Below the pieces are notes generated by a model that saw only the letters and a program-made list of their open reading frames with translations, had not been told where the DNA came from and made no database searches. From Macrostomum hystrix (Eukaryota; Platyhelminthes; Macrostomidae), in contig CATNEN010000037.1 of NCBI GenBank assembly GCA_950097015.1, forward strand, positions 2,695,501 through 2,759,500: a stretch of DNA of 64,000 nt, written 5' to 3'. Shown here piece by piece: positions 46,321 through 59,257 of the stretch. A program made the translations under genes and the position numbers. Numbering within the stretch: position 1 is the first letter of the stretch; each line of letters starts with the position of its first letter.

Positions 46321-47629
46321 GACCATTCACAGAAACAATACAAAATTTGCTTTGTCATCCCCAGCAGGACACAAAGAAGTGGCCTAGACTTAAAAAAGGA
46401 GTGCCACAGAAGCTTCACCAAGTCACAATTTCGGCTGTTGCTAACAAAAAATTAAAGCTTTAAAATGTGTATCGAATTAGAAAATTCGTTTGTATTTGTA
46501 TAGTTTTTTGTGTCTCACGTTTCCTAAACGGGCCACCAGGTTAGTCAATAACAAATCAATACTATATGTTATAGCGGTGAAAACGACTACAAGTTTAGTC
46601 CTAGAATGAAGCGGTGGAAATAATTAATTACGCAAATGGGACGCTATTAATAATATCAATCAAATAAGATTAATCAATATGCTAAGAAAACAAGCAAAGT
46701 TGGTAAAATATATTGTTTGAAAAAAAGATCAGTATAAACTTGTGTATTGGGGAAAACAACAGGAATGACTGCAAAATAGACTGCCTCGATCAATGTGATG
46801 GAACCAAAGCGGGTTGGAGGAAGCTGGAAAAATAGTAAATTGTTAATTCAGGAATTATAACAACAGTGAAGCGAATGCGCTTTTCATACTACTACTTTTC
46901 GTCGAGTCAGTAGTAACTATCTGGGAAAGCAATCGAGAAAAAAACAACAAAAATCGGTCTGAAAAAGGTGGTACTTTTTGCGTACAATCTTTAAAAAGAG
47001 AACAAGCTTAGCTAGTACAGTTGCGCTAATGGAAGCGAAGAGAGAAAAACTGAGAAAGCTAAATTCTGCCAGCAACGCGCTAAACAAAAAAAGTTTTTTT
47101 TTAAAATAAATTTAGTTTATAATAATCGGTAACAAAAATTAGCGTTGAGACAAAATTGTCAGGAATACATAAACATACATATATATTATTAGGTGAAAGC
47201 AAGTTAGTAATAAATAGATAGTGCCTTAGCGTTTGGATAATTGAAATAGCCGGCAACAGAGGCCCATACAACAGAGTAAATAATTAACGCGTGTCGTTGT
47301 TGTGATATGGAAACCCAACAGCAATTGAAGCAAAACAGAAGATACGGATTTTCTTACATTGTGGAGACACCCAATCTGGGCGACATTAATTTGATTTTAG
47401 AATAAGTGCATGCGTACCTTTATGCGGTAGCTTTTTTCTCGTACATTAAAAAGAACTAAATCTGCTGTGCACTTTACAGTAAAAGTACAAATACCGACCC
47501 AGTTTTTTAGAGTACGCATGTACTTAAAGAGTATAATAGTAAGAAAATTTCGATAAAACAAAGTGAGTAAATAAATAAACATGTAAAAGTTAACTCGACT
47601 CAAATCCGAGCAAACTCCGACCCAAATTT
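46321..47629. other. 3' flank of the LIM gene, no gene seen
   Basis: AT-rich DNA after the LIM gene's stop. It probably contains its 3' UTR. No further feature supported. Confidence 0.4.
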
Positions 47630-50600
47630 TCACTGTCCGCCGCTGAACATGGATCGAAGGCTCTGGGTGGCGCCCTGCTTCGGCAGCTCGCCTTTGTCCA
47701 ATCCGGCGCCGCCGGCCTCCCAGCGGGCGACGTCGGGCGGCGGCGGGGCCGGCTCGTTCTCCGACGATTCGTCGCGCGGCGGCGGCACAGACGACTCCGG
47801 GGTGTCGCCGGCAGCCGGGGAGGCGATCGCACCGACGGCTCCGGGCAGCCGGATGTTGTTGTTGACGGCGGAGGTTTCGCGGGCTCGCTGACGGAGGCGC
47901 TCGGAGGCCTCCGGATTGGGGGCCACCCGGCCGCCCTGAATCTCCTTGTCCTTCCACATCTGCAGCGCCGAGCGAGTGAAATTCGCCGGCGGCAGCTCGT
48001 CAGCCGGGTCAGGCTCGCCGGATCGGACAACGTCGGGCGGACGGTCGGCCGGGCGAGACTCGGACTCGGCAGAGTTGCGCACAGGTGCGGTGTAGTCAAA
48101 GTCCATGTTGGGCTCGGGCTGGTAGGGGCGGCGCTGGCCCTGGCCAATGGACTGCGGATTGGACAAAGGAATTGACTCAAAATTAGAGTATTTAGCTAAT
48201 ACGAGCTGGCTTGTAGCCTAGTGTTTCCGACTTGAAGGTCGGGAGTTCGATTCTCGACTCAAACGGAACATTTCGTATCCTTTAGCGAGACACTTCACCC
48301 AGCTGTTAAATGGTTATTAGTATTAGCTGGGGCAATCGAATGTGGGTGTGGCGTCCCCCCCAGTCCATGGACTGAACAGCCGTAGGCAGCCTTCAGATGC
48401 GCCGCGCTATAGCTGTCGGCTGCACATCTGGCCCGAGTGGGGCAGGTGTAATCGTCTACTATTATTAATTAACTAATACAGGTGTACTTTGTACTTAAAT
48501 GTACTTAAGAGTACTCCAAAAAAGGAAGTAGTAAACGAATTAAGGTGTACTTTTGCGGACTTTGCAGACACAAAAGCATGCTAAATAATAGTGCAGAGCT
48601 GAAAATTAAACATAAGTGGTATCAAATCTGGTAACATTATTGCATCAAGTAAAGTAATCATTGCTGTCAGCGCTGGCTGGTAAGCTGAAATCATGCAAGC
48701 CTAGCGGAATGCACACACATTCTGCAATACCAATTATAATATTCTATCAGGCAAGCAATGTGGCAGCAATATGCTGAATAAATTTAACAGCAAGCAGCAG
48801 ACTCAAGCTCAATCTGAAAATTGGTGCCTTCGCTGAGATTAGACAAGCAATGCTGCGCTTTTATTCCCGGACAGATTAGCAATCCATTATATTCCTTCAT
48901 CTATGGGATAGACTAGCAATCCATTCTGCTCCTTCATCCACGGGATAGACTAGCAATCCACTCTGTTCCTTCATCCACGGGATGGACTAGCAATCCACTC
49001 TGTTCCTTCATCCACGGGATGGACTAGCAATCCACTCTGTTCCTTCATCGATGGGATAGACTAGCAATCCACTCTGTTCCTTCATCCACGGGATAGACTA
49101 GCAATCCACTCTGTTCCTTCATCCACGGGATAGACTAGCAATCCACTCTGTTCCTTCATCCACGGGATAGACTAGCAATCCACTCTGTTCCTTCATCCAC
49201 GGGATAGACTAGCAATCCACTCTGTTCCTTCATCGATGGGATAGACTAGCAATCCATTCTGCTCCTTCATCCACGGGATAGACTAGCAATCCACTCTGTT
49301 CCTTCATCCACGGGATGGACTAGCAATCCACTCTGTTCCTTCATCCACGGGATGGACTAGCAATCCACTCTGTTCCTTCATCGATGGGATAGACTAGCAA
49401 TCCACTCTGTTCCTTCATCCACGGGATAGACTAGCAATCCACTCTGTTCCTTCATCCACGGGATGGACTAGCAATCCACTCTGTTCCTTCATCGATGGGA
49501 TAGACTAGCAATCCACTCTGTTCCTTCATCCACGGGATAGACTATCAATCCACTCTGTTCCTTCATCCACGGGATAGACTAGCAATCCACTCTGTTCCTT
49601 CATCGATGGGATAGACTAGCAATCCACTCTGTTCCTTCATCCACGGGATAGACTAGCAATCCACTCTGTTCCTTCATCCACGGGATAGACTAGCAATCCA
49701 CTCTGTTCCTTCATCGATGGGATAGACTAGCAATCCACTCTGTTCCTTCATCCACGGCATGGACTAGCAATCCACTCTGTTCCTTCATCCACGGCATGGA
49801 CTAGCAATCCACTCTGTTCCTTCATCCACGGGATGGACTAGCAATCCACTCTGTTCCTTCATCCACGGGATAGACTAGCAATCCACTCTGTTCCTTCATC
49901 CACGGGATAGACTAGCAATCCACTCTGTTCCTTCATCGATGGGATAGACTAGCAATCCACTCTGTTCCTTCATCCACGGGATAGACTAGCAATCCACTCT
50001 GTTCCTTCATCGATGGGATAGACTAGCAATCCATTCTGTTCCTTCATCGATGGGATAGACTAGCAATCCATTCTGCTCCTTCATCCACGGGATAGACTAG
50101 CAATCCATTCTGTTCCTTCATCCACGGGATGGACTAGCAATCCACTCTGTTCCTTCATCCACGGCATGGACTAGCAATCCACTCTGTTCCTTCATCCACG
50201 GGATAGACTAGCAATCCATTCTGTTCCTTCATCCACGGGATGGACTAGCAATCCACTCTGTTCCTTCATCCACGGGATGGACTAGCAATCCACTCTGTTC
50301 CTTCATCCACGGGATGGACTAGCAATCTACTCTGTTCCTTCATCCACGGGATGGACTAGCAATCCACTCTGTTCCTTCATCCACGGGATGGACTAGCAAT
50401 CCACTCTGTTCCTTCATCCACGGGATGGACTAGCAATCCACTCTGTTCCTTCATCCACGGGATAGACTAGCAATCCACTCTGTTCCTTCATCGATGGGAT
50501 GGACTAGCAATCCACTCTGTTCCTTCATCCACGGGATGGACTAGCAATCCACTCTGTTCCTTCATCGATGGGATAGACTAGCAATCCACTCTGTTCCTTC

Positions 50601-52734
50601 ATCCACGGGATGGACTAGCAATCTACTCTGTTCCTTCATCCACGGGATGGACTAGCAATCCACTCTGTTCCTTCATCCACGGGATGGACTAGCAATCCAC
50701 TCTGTTCCTTCATCCACGGGATGGACTAGCAATCCACTCTGTTCCTTCATCCACGGCATGGACTAGCAATCCACTCTGTTCCTTCATCCACGGGATAGAC
50801 TAGCAATCCACTCTGTTCCTTCATCCACGGGATGGACTAGCAATCCACTCTGTTCCTTCATCGATGGGATAGACTAGCAATCCACTCTGTTCCTTCATCC
50901 ACGGGATAGACTATCAATCCACTCTGTTCCTTCATCCACGGGATAGACTAGCAATCCACTCTGTTCCTTCATCGATGGGATAGACTAGCAATCCACTCTG
51001 TTCCTTCATCCACGGGATAGACTAGCAATCCACTCTGTTCCTTCATCCACGGGATAGACTAGCAATCCACTCTGTTCCTTCATCGATGGGATAGACTAGC
51101 AATCCACTCTGTTCCTTCATCCACGGCATGGACTAGCAATCCACTCTGTTCCTTCATCCACGGCATGGACTAGCAATCCACTCTGTTCCTTCATCCACGG
51201 GATGGACTAGCAATCCACTCTGTTCCTTCATCCACGGGATAGACTAGCAATCCACTCTGTTCCTTCATCCACGGGATAGACTAGCAATCCACTCTGTTCC
51301 TTCATCGATGGGATAGACTAGCAATCCACTCTGTTCCTTCATCCACGGGATAGACTAGCAATCCACTCTGTTCCTTCATCGATGGGATAGACTAGCAATC
51401 CATTCTGTTCCTTCATCGATGGGATAGACTAGCAATCCATTCTGCTCCTTCATCCACGGGATAGACTAGCAATCCATTCTGTTCCTTCATCCACGGGATG
51501 GACTAGCAATCCACTCTGTTCCTTCATCCACGGCATGGACTAGCAATCCACTCTGTTCCTTCATCCACGGGATAGACTAGCAATCCATTCTGTTCCTTCA
51601 TCCACGGGATGGACTAGCAATCCACTCTGTTCCTTCATCCACGGGATGGACTAGCAATCCACTCTGTTCCTTCATCCACGGGATGGACTAGCAATCTACT
51701 CTGTTCCTTCATCCACGGGATGGACTAGCAATCCACTCTGTTCCTTCATCCACGGGATGGACTAGCAATCCACTCTGTTCCTTCATCCACGGGATGGACT
51801 AGCAATCCACTCTGTTCCTTCATCCACGGGATAGACTAGCAATCCACTCTGTTCCTTCATCGATGGGATGGACTAGCAATCCACTCTGTTCCTTCATCCA
51901 CGGGATGGACTAGCAATCCACTCTGTTCCTTCATCGATGGGATAGACTAGCAATCCACTCTGTTCCTTCATCCACGGGATGGACTAGCAATCTACTCTGT
52001 TCCTTCATCCACGGGATGGACTAGCAATCCACTCTGTTCCTTCATCCACGGGATGGACTAGCAATCCACTCTGTTCCCTCATCCACGGCATGGACTAGCA
52101 ATCCACTCTGTTCCTTCATCCACGGGATGGACTAGCAATCCACTCTGTTCCTTCATCCACGGGATGGACTAGCAATCCACTCTGTTCCTTCATCCACGGC
52201 ATGGACTAGCAATCCACTCTGTTCCTTCATCCACGGGATGGACTAGCAATCCACTCTGTTCCCTAATCCGTGGGACTAGAGATATAGGGACAACACTCTA
52301 CACTAGTGAATCACAGGTGAGCGGCAGTGCGGCATTGAAATAAATCAACATCATGAAATATTTGGATAGTGAGGAGATAGTTCAGCAGCAGCAGCGGCAG
52401 CAGGCCAGTCTAACCTCAGTCAGCCTGGGTGAGGAGGCTCCGCTGGCGGGGCTGTGATAGGACTGCCGCCGGCTGTTTCCGTTCACCGCCAACAGGGAGG
52501 AAGCAGATGGGGTGCGCTCAAATGCAAGAGATTGCCGCTTTTTAATCTGCTGCTTTTTCTGCTGCTGCTGCTGCTGCTGCTGCTTGTGCTGCTCTTTGCT
52601 GCGCCAAATGCTAAGCAGAGCTTTGGCTGTGCCAGACTCAGGTCGAACGTCGTTACTATCTGATTCTCGAACAATATCATCAGTAGCGGCGGCAATGTTA
52701 TTTTGAATTTTCGGAGCCTGCTGCTCCTGGTTTG

Positions 52735-52767
<33 letters not shown>

Positions 52768-55700
52768 TCTGCCTCTGTATAGGCAACGAACTTTGCTGGG
52801 GCTTTGCCTGAGAAGTCCACTGCTGCAAGTTGTTCAGTAGTCCTTTTTTACCATTTCCGACCAGATAATATACTCACTAAGAACAGCTGTAGACTCAAAC
52901 TATATAGCAACTGCGCAGAAACTAATAGCAATATCATAAAATAGGAGAAGCAAAATTGGCTAAATATGAATACTTCGCAAAATTAAATTGTCAAATATTT
53001 ATTTCTCTACCACATAACTTACAAAAAATAAACTACACACTCATACAAACCTCCGGTCACTCCTATCAACCTCCGGTCACTCCTATCAACCTCCGGTCAC
53101 TCCTATCAACCTCCGGTCACTCCTATCAACCTCCGGTCACTCCTATCAACCTCCGGTCACTCCTATCAACCTCCGGTCACTCATATCAACCTCCGGTCAC
53201 TCATATCAACCTCCGGTCACTCATATAAACCTCCGGTCACTCCTATCAACCTCCGGTCACTCATATCAACCTCCGGTCACTCATATCAACCTCCGGTCAC
53301 TCCTATCAACCTCCGGTCACTCATATCAACCTCCGGTCACTCATATAAACCTCCGGTCACTCCTATCAACCTCCGGTCACTCCTATCAACCTCCGGTCAC
53401 TCATATCAACCTCCGGTCACTCTTATCAACTTCCAGTCACTCATATCAACTTCCGGTCACCCCTATCAACTTCCAGTCCCTCCTGTGAGTTTTCAGTCAC
53501 TTCTGCTAACTTAAAGATTTTAAACTCAAATTAAACAGCATACCAAGCAAATATTTTGAGCAGTTATTATACAGATAACAGATGAGGCTTGCGTTAATGA
53601 TAGCAACAACAAAAAATTAGGATTCATGGCTAAATAGCTAAAAAAAGCAAAAAGCCATGAATTTAAATAAAAGCAAAACAAAGTTACTAGGGAGCCCCTA
53701 GTATTAGATCTAGCAGAATGGCAGCTTCACGATAAATATTTCTAAGCATCATGCGCCACAACAGCAAAATATTATTTAATGTGTCTTTTAGTAGCCATTT
53801 AGATTGTAAAAAAACAAAAACAGAGACAGACAATTTAAATACAATATCTTACCCCCTTCACCCTAGCTGGCTGCTGCTGCTGCTGCTGCTGCTGCTGCGA
53901 GTCGTCCTTTGCCGGCGGCTGTCCGCCCATCTCCAGGCTGCGAAACATGGCCAGGACATTCTTGCTGGCCCCGGGCGGCGGCAGCTCGCCATCGGCCTGG
54001 CCGGCATCGCCGCTGCGGACAATATCCGCCTGCTGCTGCTGCTGCTGCTGTATTGCGGAGCCGTTTCTGTCGAACTGCGAAGGCTTAGCCGACGATGGCG
54101 ACGGTTGATGAACGCCGGCAGAAGGCGCAGTGACGACAACCTGGAAATCATAGACGAAGAAAATGCAAGTTAGGATCAAATACTTCAGTAGTAAAAATGC
54201 TGGTAACTTAAGTACATACTTTAATTCAGAGAGCAGATGTACTTGAAATCGAGAATGTACTTTAAAAGTAGAAATTTACTTTTAAAGTAAAAATTTACTT
54301 TATAAACAAATATGTACTTTAGATATAAACTTACATGAACTCTAGAGATACAGATAATTTTTTACTTTTACATTTACGAAGCAAAGTGAAAATGTACTTT
54401 TAAAGAACGAGTTCAAGTTTTAAATACTCGCTCTTATCTACTTAAATGTGAAAGTGATCAATGCGCAGAAACAATCGAGCTACCAATATTCGCTGCGTCA
54501 TCCAAAAAATGATGCAATCAATCATGCGCAATTGGACTTTTTATGTCCACCTCGAAGGAATTCTATTTGATTGTCATGCTAAACAACTAGCATTACTAAA
54601 TATTAGAAATCGGCAAAAAAAGGCGGAGAAAGAAACGGTGCCAGTAGGCAAAGCGGATTTGTACTTTTAGGCCGGCCACATTTGGCGAGCTGCGTCGCGG
54701 CTCCCGGCTCCAACTGGGTGCGGGGCTCGGGGCGGCGCGAGCGGCTGGTGCCGCCGCCGGTTCCACCGTCGGGGTCGAGGCCCGTCTAGGGCTCTGCTTG
54801 CTGCCTGGCACCGATAGTTGATGCTGCTGCCGCATGCAGACAAGTTGATCTTTTGCACACTATATTTGTTTTCCATTATTTCAACATAATCCATCATTTA
54901 GGACAATCCAAGTACACAGTTTATCATTTTTAGAGAATCCAAGCACCCAATCCATCATTTGTGAGAATCCAAGCACCCAATCCATCATTTGTGAGAATCC
55001 AAGCACATAATCCATCATTTGAGAGAATCCAAGAACCCAATCCATCATTTGTGAGAATCAAAGCACCCAATCCATCATTTGAAAGAATCCAAGTACCCAA
55101 TCCATCATTTGAGAGAATCTAAGTACCCAATCCATCATTTGAGAGAATCCAAGCACCCAATCCATCATTTGAGAAAATCCAAGTACCGAATCCATCATTT
55201 GAAAGAATCCAAGTACCCAATCCATCATTTGAGAGAATCCAAGCACCCAATCCATCATTTGAGAGAATCCAAGCACCCAATCCATCATTTGAGAGAATCC
55301 AAGCACCCAATTCATCATTTGTGAGAATCCAAGCACATAATCCATCATTTGTGAGAACCCAAGTACCCAATCCATCATTTGAGAGAATCCAAGCACCCAA
55401 TCCATCATTTGTGAGAATCCAAGCGCCCAATCCATCATTTGTGAGAACCCAAGCACTCAAGTCTCTCACCGAAGAATCGCCGGTTGATTCAAAGCGCGAC
55501 TTCAGATCGCTGAGCTTCTGCACCTGGGAAAGGCCGTCGTCAACTTGATTTTCACTGCCTAAAAAAATAAAAGTATGCAATAAAAGTAGACAGCTAGAAT
55601 TCAAAACACTACTAATGAGTAGGCAAGTAAAAATTCAGTTTTCATTTTGCTGAAACTTTAATGCCAGTAGGATAAAAAATAGCTAGGAAAACTCACCGAC

Positions 55701-58138
55701 GACTTGAGCCGGAGGACGATCTGTGGAAGCCTCATAGTGGCCTAGGCAAAGGAGAATTTCAATTGTGATTGTGAAACTTTGAAATTACAAATTTCAAATT
55801 ACAAATTACAAATTTCAAATTTCAAATTACAATAACTGACCTCGCATGCGGAAGATTTCCAAATAGTGCGGCTGGCAGTACAGCTGGTTGTCAAGGACGC
55901 CAAAGTTGCCGACGCTGTAGTGGTGTAGGAAGATTATAATTCACCATTTGGATCAATTTATAGTTACTATAATAGCTTTCTTGTCAATTTTATCATCACC
56001 TTGTCACCCAAATTACCACCTTGTTACTCCTGTAAACTACTGGTCCCTCCGATCACTTTTTTGTCATTAAAATCACTTTTTTTCACTCCGATCACCTCCT
56101 AGTCACTCCGATCTTCTCCTAGTCACTCCGATCACCTCCTAGTCACTCCGATCATCTCCTAGTCACTCCGATAACCACCTAGTCAACTCCGATCACCTCG
56201 TAGTCACTCCGATCACCTCCTCGTCACTCCGATCATCTCCTAGTCACTCCGATCACCACCTAGTCACTCCGATCATCTCCTAGTCACTCCGATCACCTCC
56301 TAGTCACTCCGATCACCTCCTAGTCACTCCGATCACCTCCTAGTCACTCCGATCACCTCCTAGTCACTCCGATCACCTCCTAGTCACTCCGATCATCTCC
56401 TAGTCATTCCGATCACCTCCTAGTCACTCCGATCACCTCCTAGTCACGCCGATCACCTCCTAGTCATTCCGATCACCTCCTAGTCACTCCGATCACCTCC
56501 TAGTCACGCCGATCATCTCCTAGTCACTCCTAGTCACTCCGATCACCTCCTAGTCACTCCGATCACCACCTAGTCACTCCGATCATCTCCTAGTCACTCC
56601 GATCACCTCCTAGTCACTCCGATCATCTCCAGTCACTCCTTGTCACTCCGATCACCTCCTAGTCACTCCGATCATCTCCTAGTCACTCCTAGTCACTCCG
56701 ATCACCTCCTAGTCACTCCGATCATCTCCTAGTCACTCCTAGTCACTCCGATCACCTCATAGTCACTCCGATCTGCACCCAGCCAGCACCAACCTGAGCA
56801 GCCTGTTGCACTTGTGGCACCGGTAGCAGGACTTGTGATAGATGTGCCCGTCCGAGGTCAGCAGCTCCATCGGGTAGACCTTCTTCTGGCACAGCCGGCA
56901 CACGTCACCGGGACTGCCCTGTTGAAAAAGAAAATTTAAGTTTGTGCTTTGTAATTTCACATCAAAACTACTTTGATCGGTAGTATAAGCTTTTATGTAT
57001 AGGCGATAGTACAATTTTTTCTAAGAAAGCTTTACTAAAATATTGATTTCATTGTTAAATACATTGTTACCAAAGCACAATGGTCCTCACGTTTATTTTT
57101 TTTATTTGAAGCAACTAAGTGTGGTACACGTTACTAAACAAGAGAAGAACAAGTACAAAAGTTTCTGTATTAGATACTTCGGAAACGCTTACTTTCAGTA
57201 TCTCCGACTAAAAAGAGTAAATTTTAGTAGAAATGCAAGTTGGAAAGTAATCATTTCATAAATAACTTGTCTTGTTAGTTTAATGAGAAGTTATTGAATT
57301 TCACAAAACGAAACTGAAGTTAGTCTAAAAGCCTCAATCCCCTGAAACTTCAGCGAGTCTACAGGCCACAATCCACTGAAACTTCAGCGAGTCTACAAGC
57401 CTCAATCCCCTGAACTTCAGCGAGTCTACAAGCCTCAATCCCCTGAAACTTCAGCGAGTCTACAAGCCTCAATCCACTGAAACTTCAGCGAGTCTACAAG
57501 CCACAATCCACTGAAACTTCAGCGAGTCTACATGCCTCAATCCCCTGAAACTTCAGCGACTCTACAAGCCTCAATCCACTGAAACTTCAGCGAGTCTACA
57601 AGCCACAATCCACTGAAACTTCAGCGAGTCTACAATCCACAATCCCCTGAAACTTCAGCGAGTCTACAAGCCTCAATCCACTGAAACTTCAGCGAGTCTA
57701 CAAGCCACAATCCACTGAAACTTCAGCGAGTCTACAAGCCTCAATCCCCTGAAACTTCAGCGAGTCTACAAGCCTCAATCCACTGAAACTTCAGCGAGTC
57801 TACAATCCACAATCCCCTGAAACTTCAGCGAGTCTACAGTCCTCAATCCACTGAAACTTCAGCGAGTCTACAAGCCTCAATCCACTGAAACTTCAGCGAG
57901 TCTACAAGCCTCAATCCCCTGAAACTTCAGCGAGTCTACAGGCCTCAATCCCCTGAAACTTCAGCGAGTCTAGAGGCCAGAGTACCCTAAAATGAAACCT
58001 CAGCGAGTTGCTCCACATGAGATGTAGTTATGCTCGCAGCTTTGCACGCATTTTAGTTGTAAGGACACTCGATGGAGTTATGAACAGCAGCCTTACAATT
58101 CCAATGCCAACATAATATGGATTTGGCGCATCGGACAT
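47630..58138 (-). CDS. EPLIN/LIMA1-like single-LIM actin-associated protein
   Basis: Nine exons with matching phases: 58138-58097, 56918-56794, 55914-55841, 55741-55697, 55558-55470, 54826-54665, 54140-53853, 52822-52415 and 48151-47630, giving 584 residues. One LIM domain lies near the N-terminus (about 20-72): CRLCQKKVYPMELL, HIYHKSCYRCHKC, then LYCQPHYLEIF; all eight zinc ligands are present, and the QKKVYPME signature is that of EPLIN. The rest is Pro/Gln-rich with polyQ runs and repeats a motif of DIVRS, an ELPPPGASKN-type word and an LAMFRSLE-type word in exons 7, 8 and 9, with a last copy (ELPKQGATQSLRSMF) at the C-terminus. EPLIN proteins bundle actin; a similar role is inferred. The start may lie further upstream, since the frame is open 5' of 58138. 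The exon 6 ends are the least certain. Introns are largely minisatellites. Confidence 0.8.
48200..48455 (+). mobile_element. tRNA-derived SINE, copy 2
   Basis: The tRNA-like head starts GAGCTGGCTTGTAGCCTAGT, with B-box GAGTTCGATTCTC and the body words AGCTGGGGCAATCG, AGTCCATGGACT, GCGCCGCGC and GGGGCAGGTGTAAT. It is inserted in the last intron of the LIM gene, antisense to that gene. Same family as 19800-20012. Confidence 0.8.
48456..48869. other. Intron sequence of the LIM gene, nothing recognised
   Basis: Single-copy intron DNA between the SINE and the 37-bp array. Confidence 0.4.
48870..52275. repeat. 3.4-kb array of a 37-bp unit with 37-unit higher-order repeat
   Basis: About 92 copies of a 37-bp unit (GACTAGCAATCCACTCTGTT, then CCTTCATCCACGGGATA or CCTTCATCGATGGGATA) in the last LIM-gene intron. 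The rare unit ACTATCAATCC occurs at 49542 and 50911, 1369 bp apart (37 x 37), and neighbouring variants (CGGCATGG, CAATCTACTC, ATTCTGCTCC) recur at the same spacing. Confidence 0.95.
53047..53500. repeat. 20-bp minisatellite in a LIM-gene intron
   Basis: About 22 copies of CCTCCGGTCACTCCTATCAA (variant TCATATCAA), in the intron between exons 7 and 8, decaying to the right. Confidence 0.95.
54900..55468. repeat. 30-bp minisatellite in a LIM-gene intron
   Basis: About 19 copies of a 30-bp unit (CCAATCCATCATTTGAGAGA, then ATCCAAGCAC). It runs right up to the 5' splice site of exon 5 at 55469. Confidence 0.95.
56080..56770. repeat. 20-bp minisatellite in a LIM-gene intron
   Basis: About 34 copies of TCACTCCGATCACCTCCTAG in the intron between exons 2 and 3, ending just short of exon 2's donor. 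The unit resembles the one at 53047-53500. Confidence 0.95.
57335..57975. repeat. 34-bp minisatellite in the first LIM-gene intron
   Basis: About 19 copies of a 34-bp unit (CTGAAACTTCAGCGAGTCTA, then CAAGCCTCAATCCC), with CACAATCCA variants. Confidence 0.95.
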
Positions 58139-58339
58139 TTTCCTGTGCTGCTGATTTGCTGCTGGCTTGGGGTCTGTGGCAGCTGACAGGTCCGCATTGG
58201 CCCAAACCGGCGTGGCCCGCGCCTTGGCGCAAGAGAAACAAAAAAAACAATAGAAATTACAAAAAACAATAAATAACGATTTAAGAGCAATTCATGTGGA
58301 ATGAATAAGTAATATCTAAGCCAAATAACCTTGTACTTC

Positions 58340-58830
58340 ACAGCCATAGACATCCTGTACTCTAGTGCTGACCCAGCCATAGACATCCTGTACTCTAGTG
58401 CTGATCCAGCCATAGACATCCTGTACTCTAGTGCTGATCCAGCCATAGACATCCTGTAATCTTGCACTTCACAGCCATAGACATCCTGTACTCTAGTGCT
58501 GACCCAGCCTAAGAATCTTGTACTTCACAGCCTAAGAATCTTGTACTTCACAGCCTAAGAATCTTGTACTACACAGCCATAGACATCCTGTACTCTAGTG
58601 CTGATCCAGCCTAAGAATCTTGTACTTCACTGCCATAGACATCCTGTACTCTAGTGCTGATCCAGCCTAAGAATCTTGTACTTCACTGCCATAGACATCC
58701 TGTACTCTAGTGCTGACCCAGCCTAAGAATCTTGTACTTCACAGCCTAAGAATCTTGTACTACACAGCCATAGACATCCTGTACTCTAGTGCTGACCCTG
58801 CCTAATAATCTTGTACTCTAGAGTCGTAAA
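58340..58830. repeat. Composite 33/23-bp minisatellite
   Basis: Two units interleaved: AGCCATAGACATCCTGTACT+CTAGTGCTGATCC (33 bp) and AGCCTAAGAATCTTGTACTT+CAC (23 bp). They share the end TTGTACT/CTGTACT. It lies 5' of the first LIM coding exon. Confidence 0.9.
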
Positions 58831-59247
58831 AATCATGCACTAAAATCACTGCGTTCAGCGGTACTGAAGTGAATGTGCAATAAATAACTGGAAAAGCGAA
58901 TTACATTTATTGTGTGATTTTAACTTACACACAATAGGCGAGATTTTTTTTAATAATGCCTTTCTTAAGGTGCCAGTGAATTTGTCAACGAATCATTGCT
59001 TCTAGACAACCTGTATAAATGAATCGATGGAAAACAGAAGTTTCACTATACGCTACCGTGCTACTAATAGTAAGCAGACAGCAAGCTGCTTTCCCAATCA
59101 GGTGGCGGTGATAAGCTACAATTAGTCAGCGGCTGCGACCATGCTGGACGACAGAAAATACGAGGCACACTTGCACATTCAAAGCGCTAGTTAAAATTTG
59201 TGCAACCTAACAAAATAACAAAACAATGAACTGCTGAATTATGCTTA
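58831..59247. other. Between the LIM gene and its upstream neighbour, nothing recognised
   Basis: AT-rich region that should contain the LIM gene promoter. No supported feature. Confidence 0.4.
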
Positions 59248-59253
59248 TTTATT
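59248..59253 (-). terminator. AATAAA just after the stop of the unrecognised gene
   Basis: AATAAA on the minus strand, 5 bp past the TAA stop that begins the 3' UTR. It would imply a very short 3' UTR if used. Confidence 0.45.
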
Positions 59254-59257
59254 GAAA

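Noticed and set aside
48205-48275. A tRNA gene
   Set aside because: The tRNA-like head is followed by a body shared with a second copy at 19800-20012, and the cloverleaf is degraded; it is a SINE.
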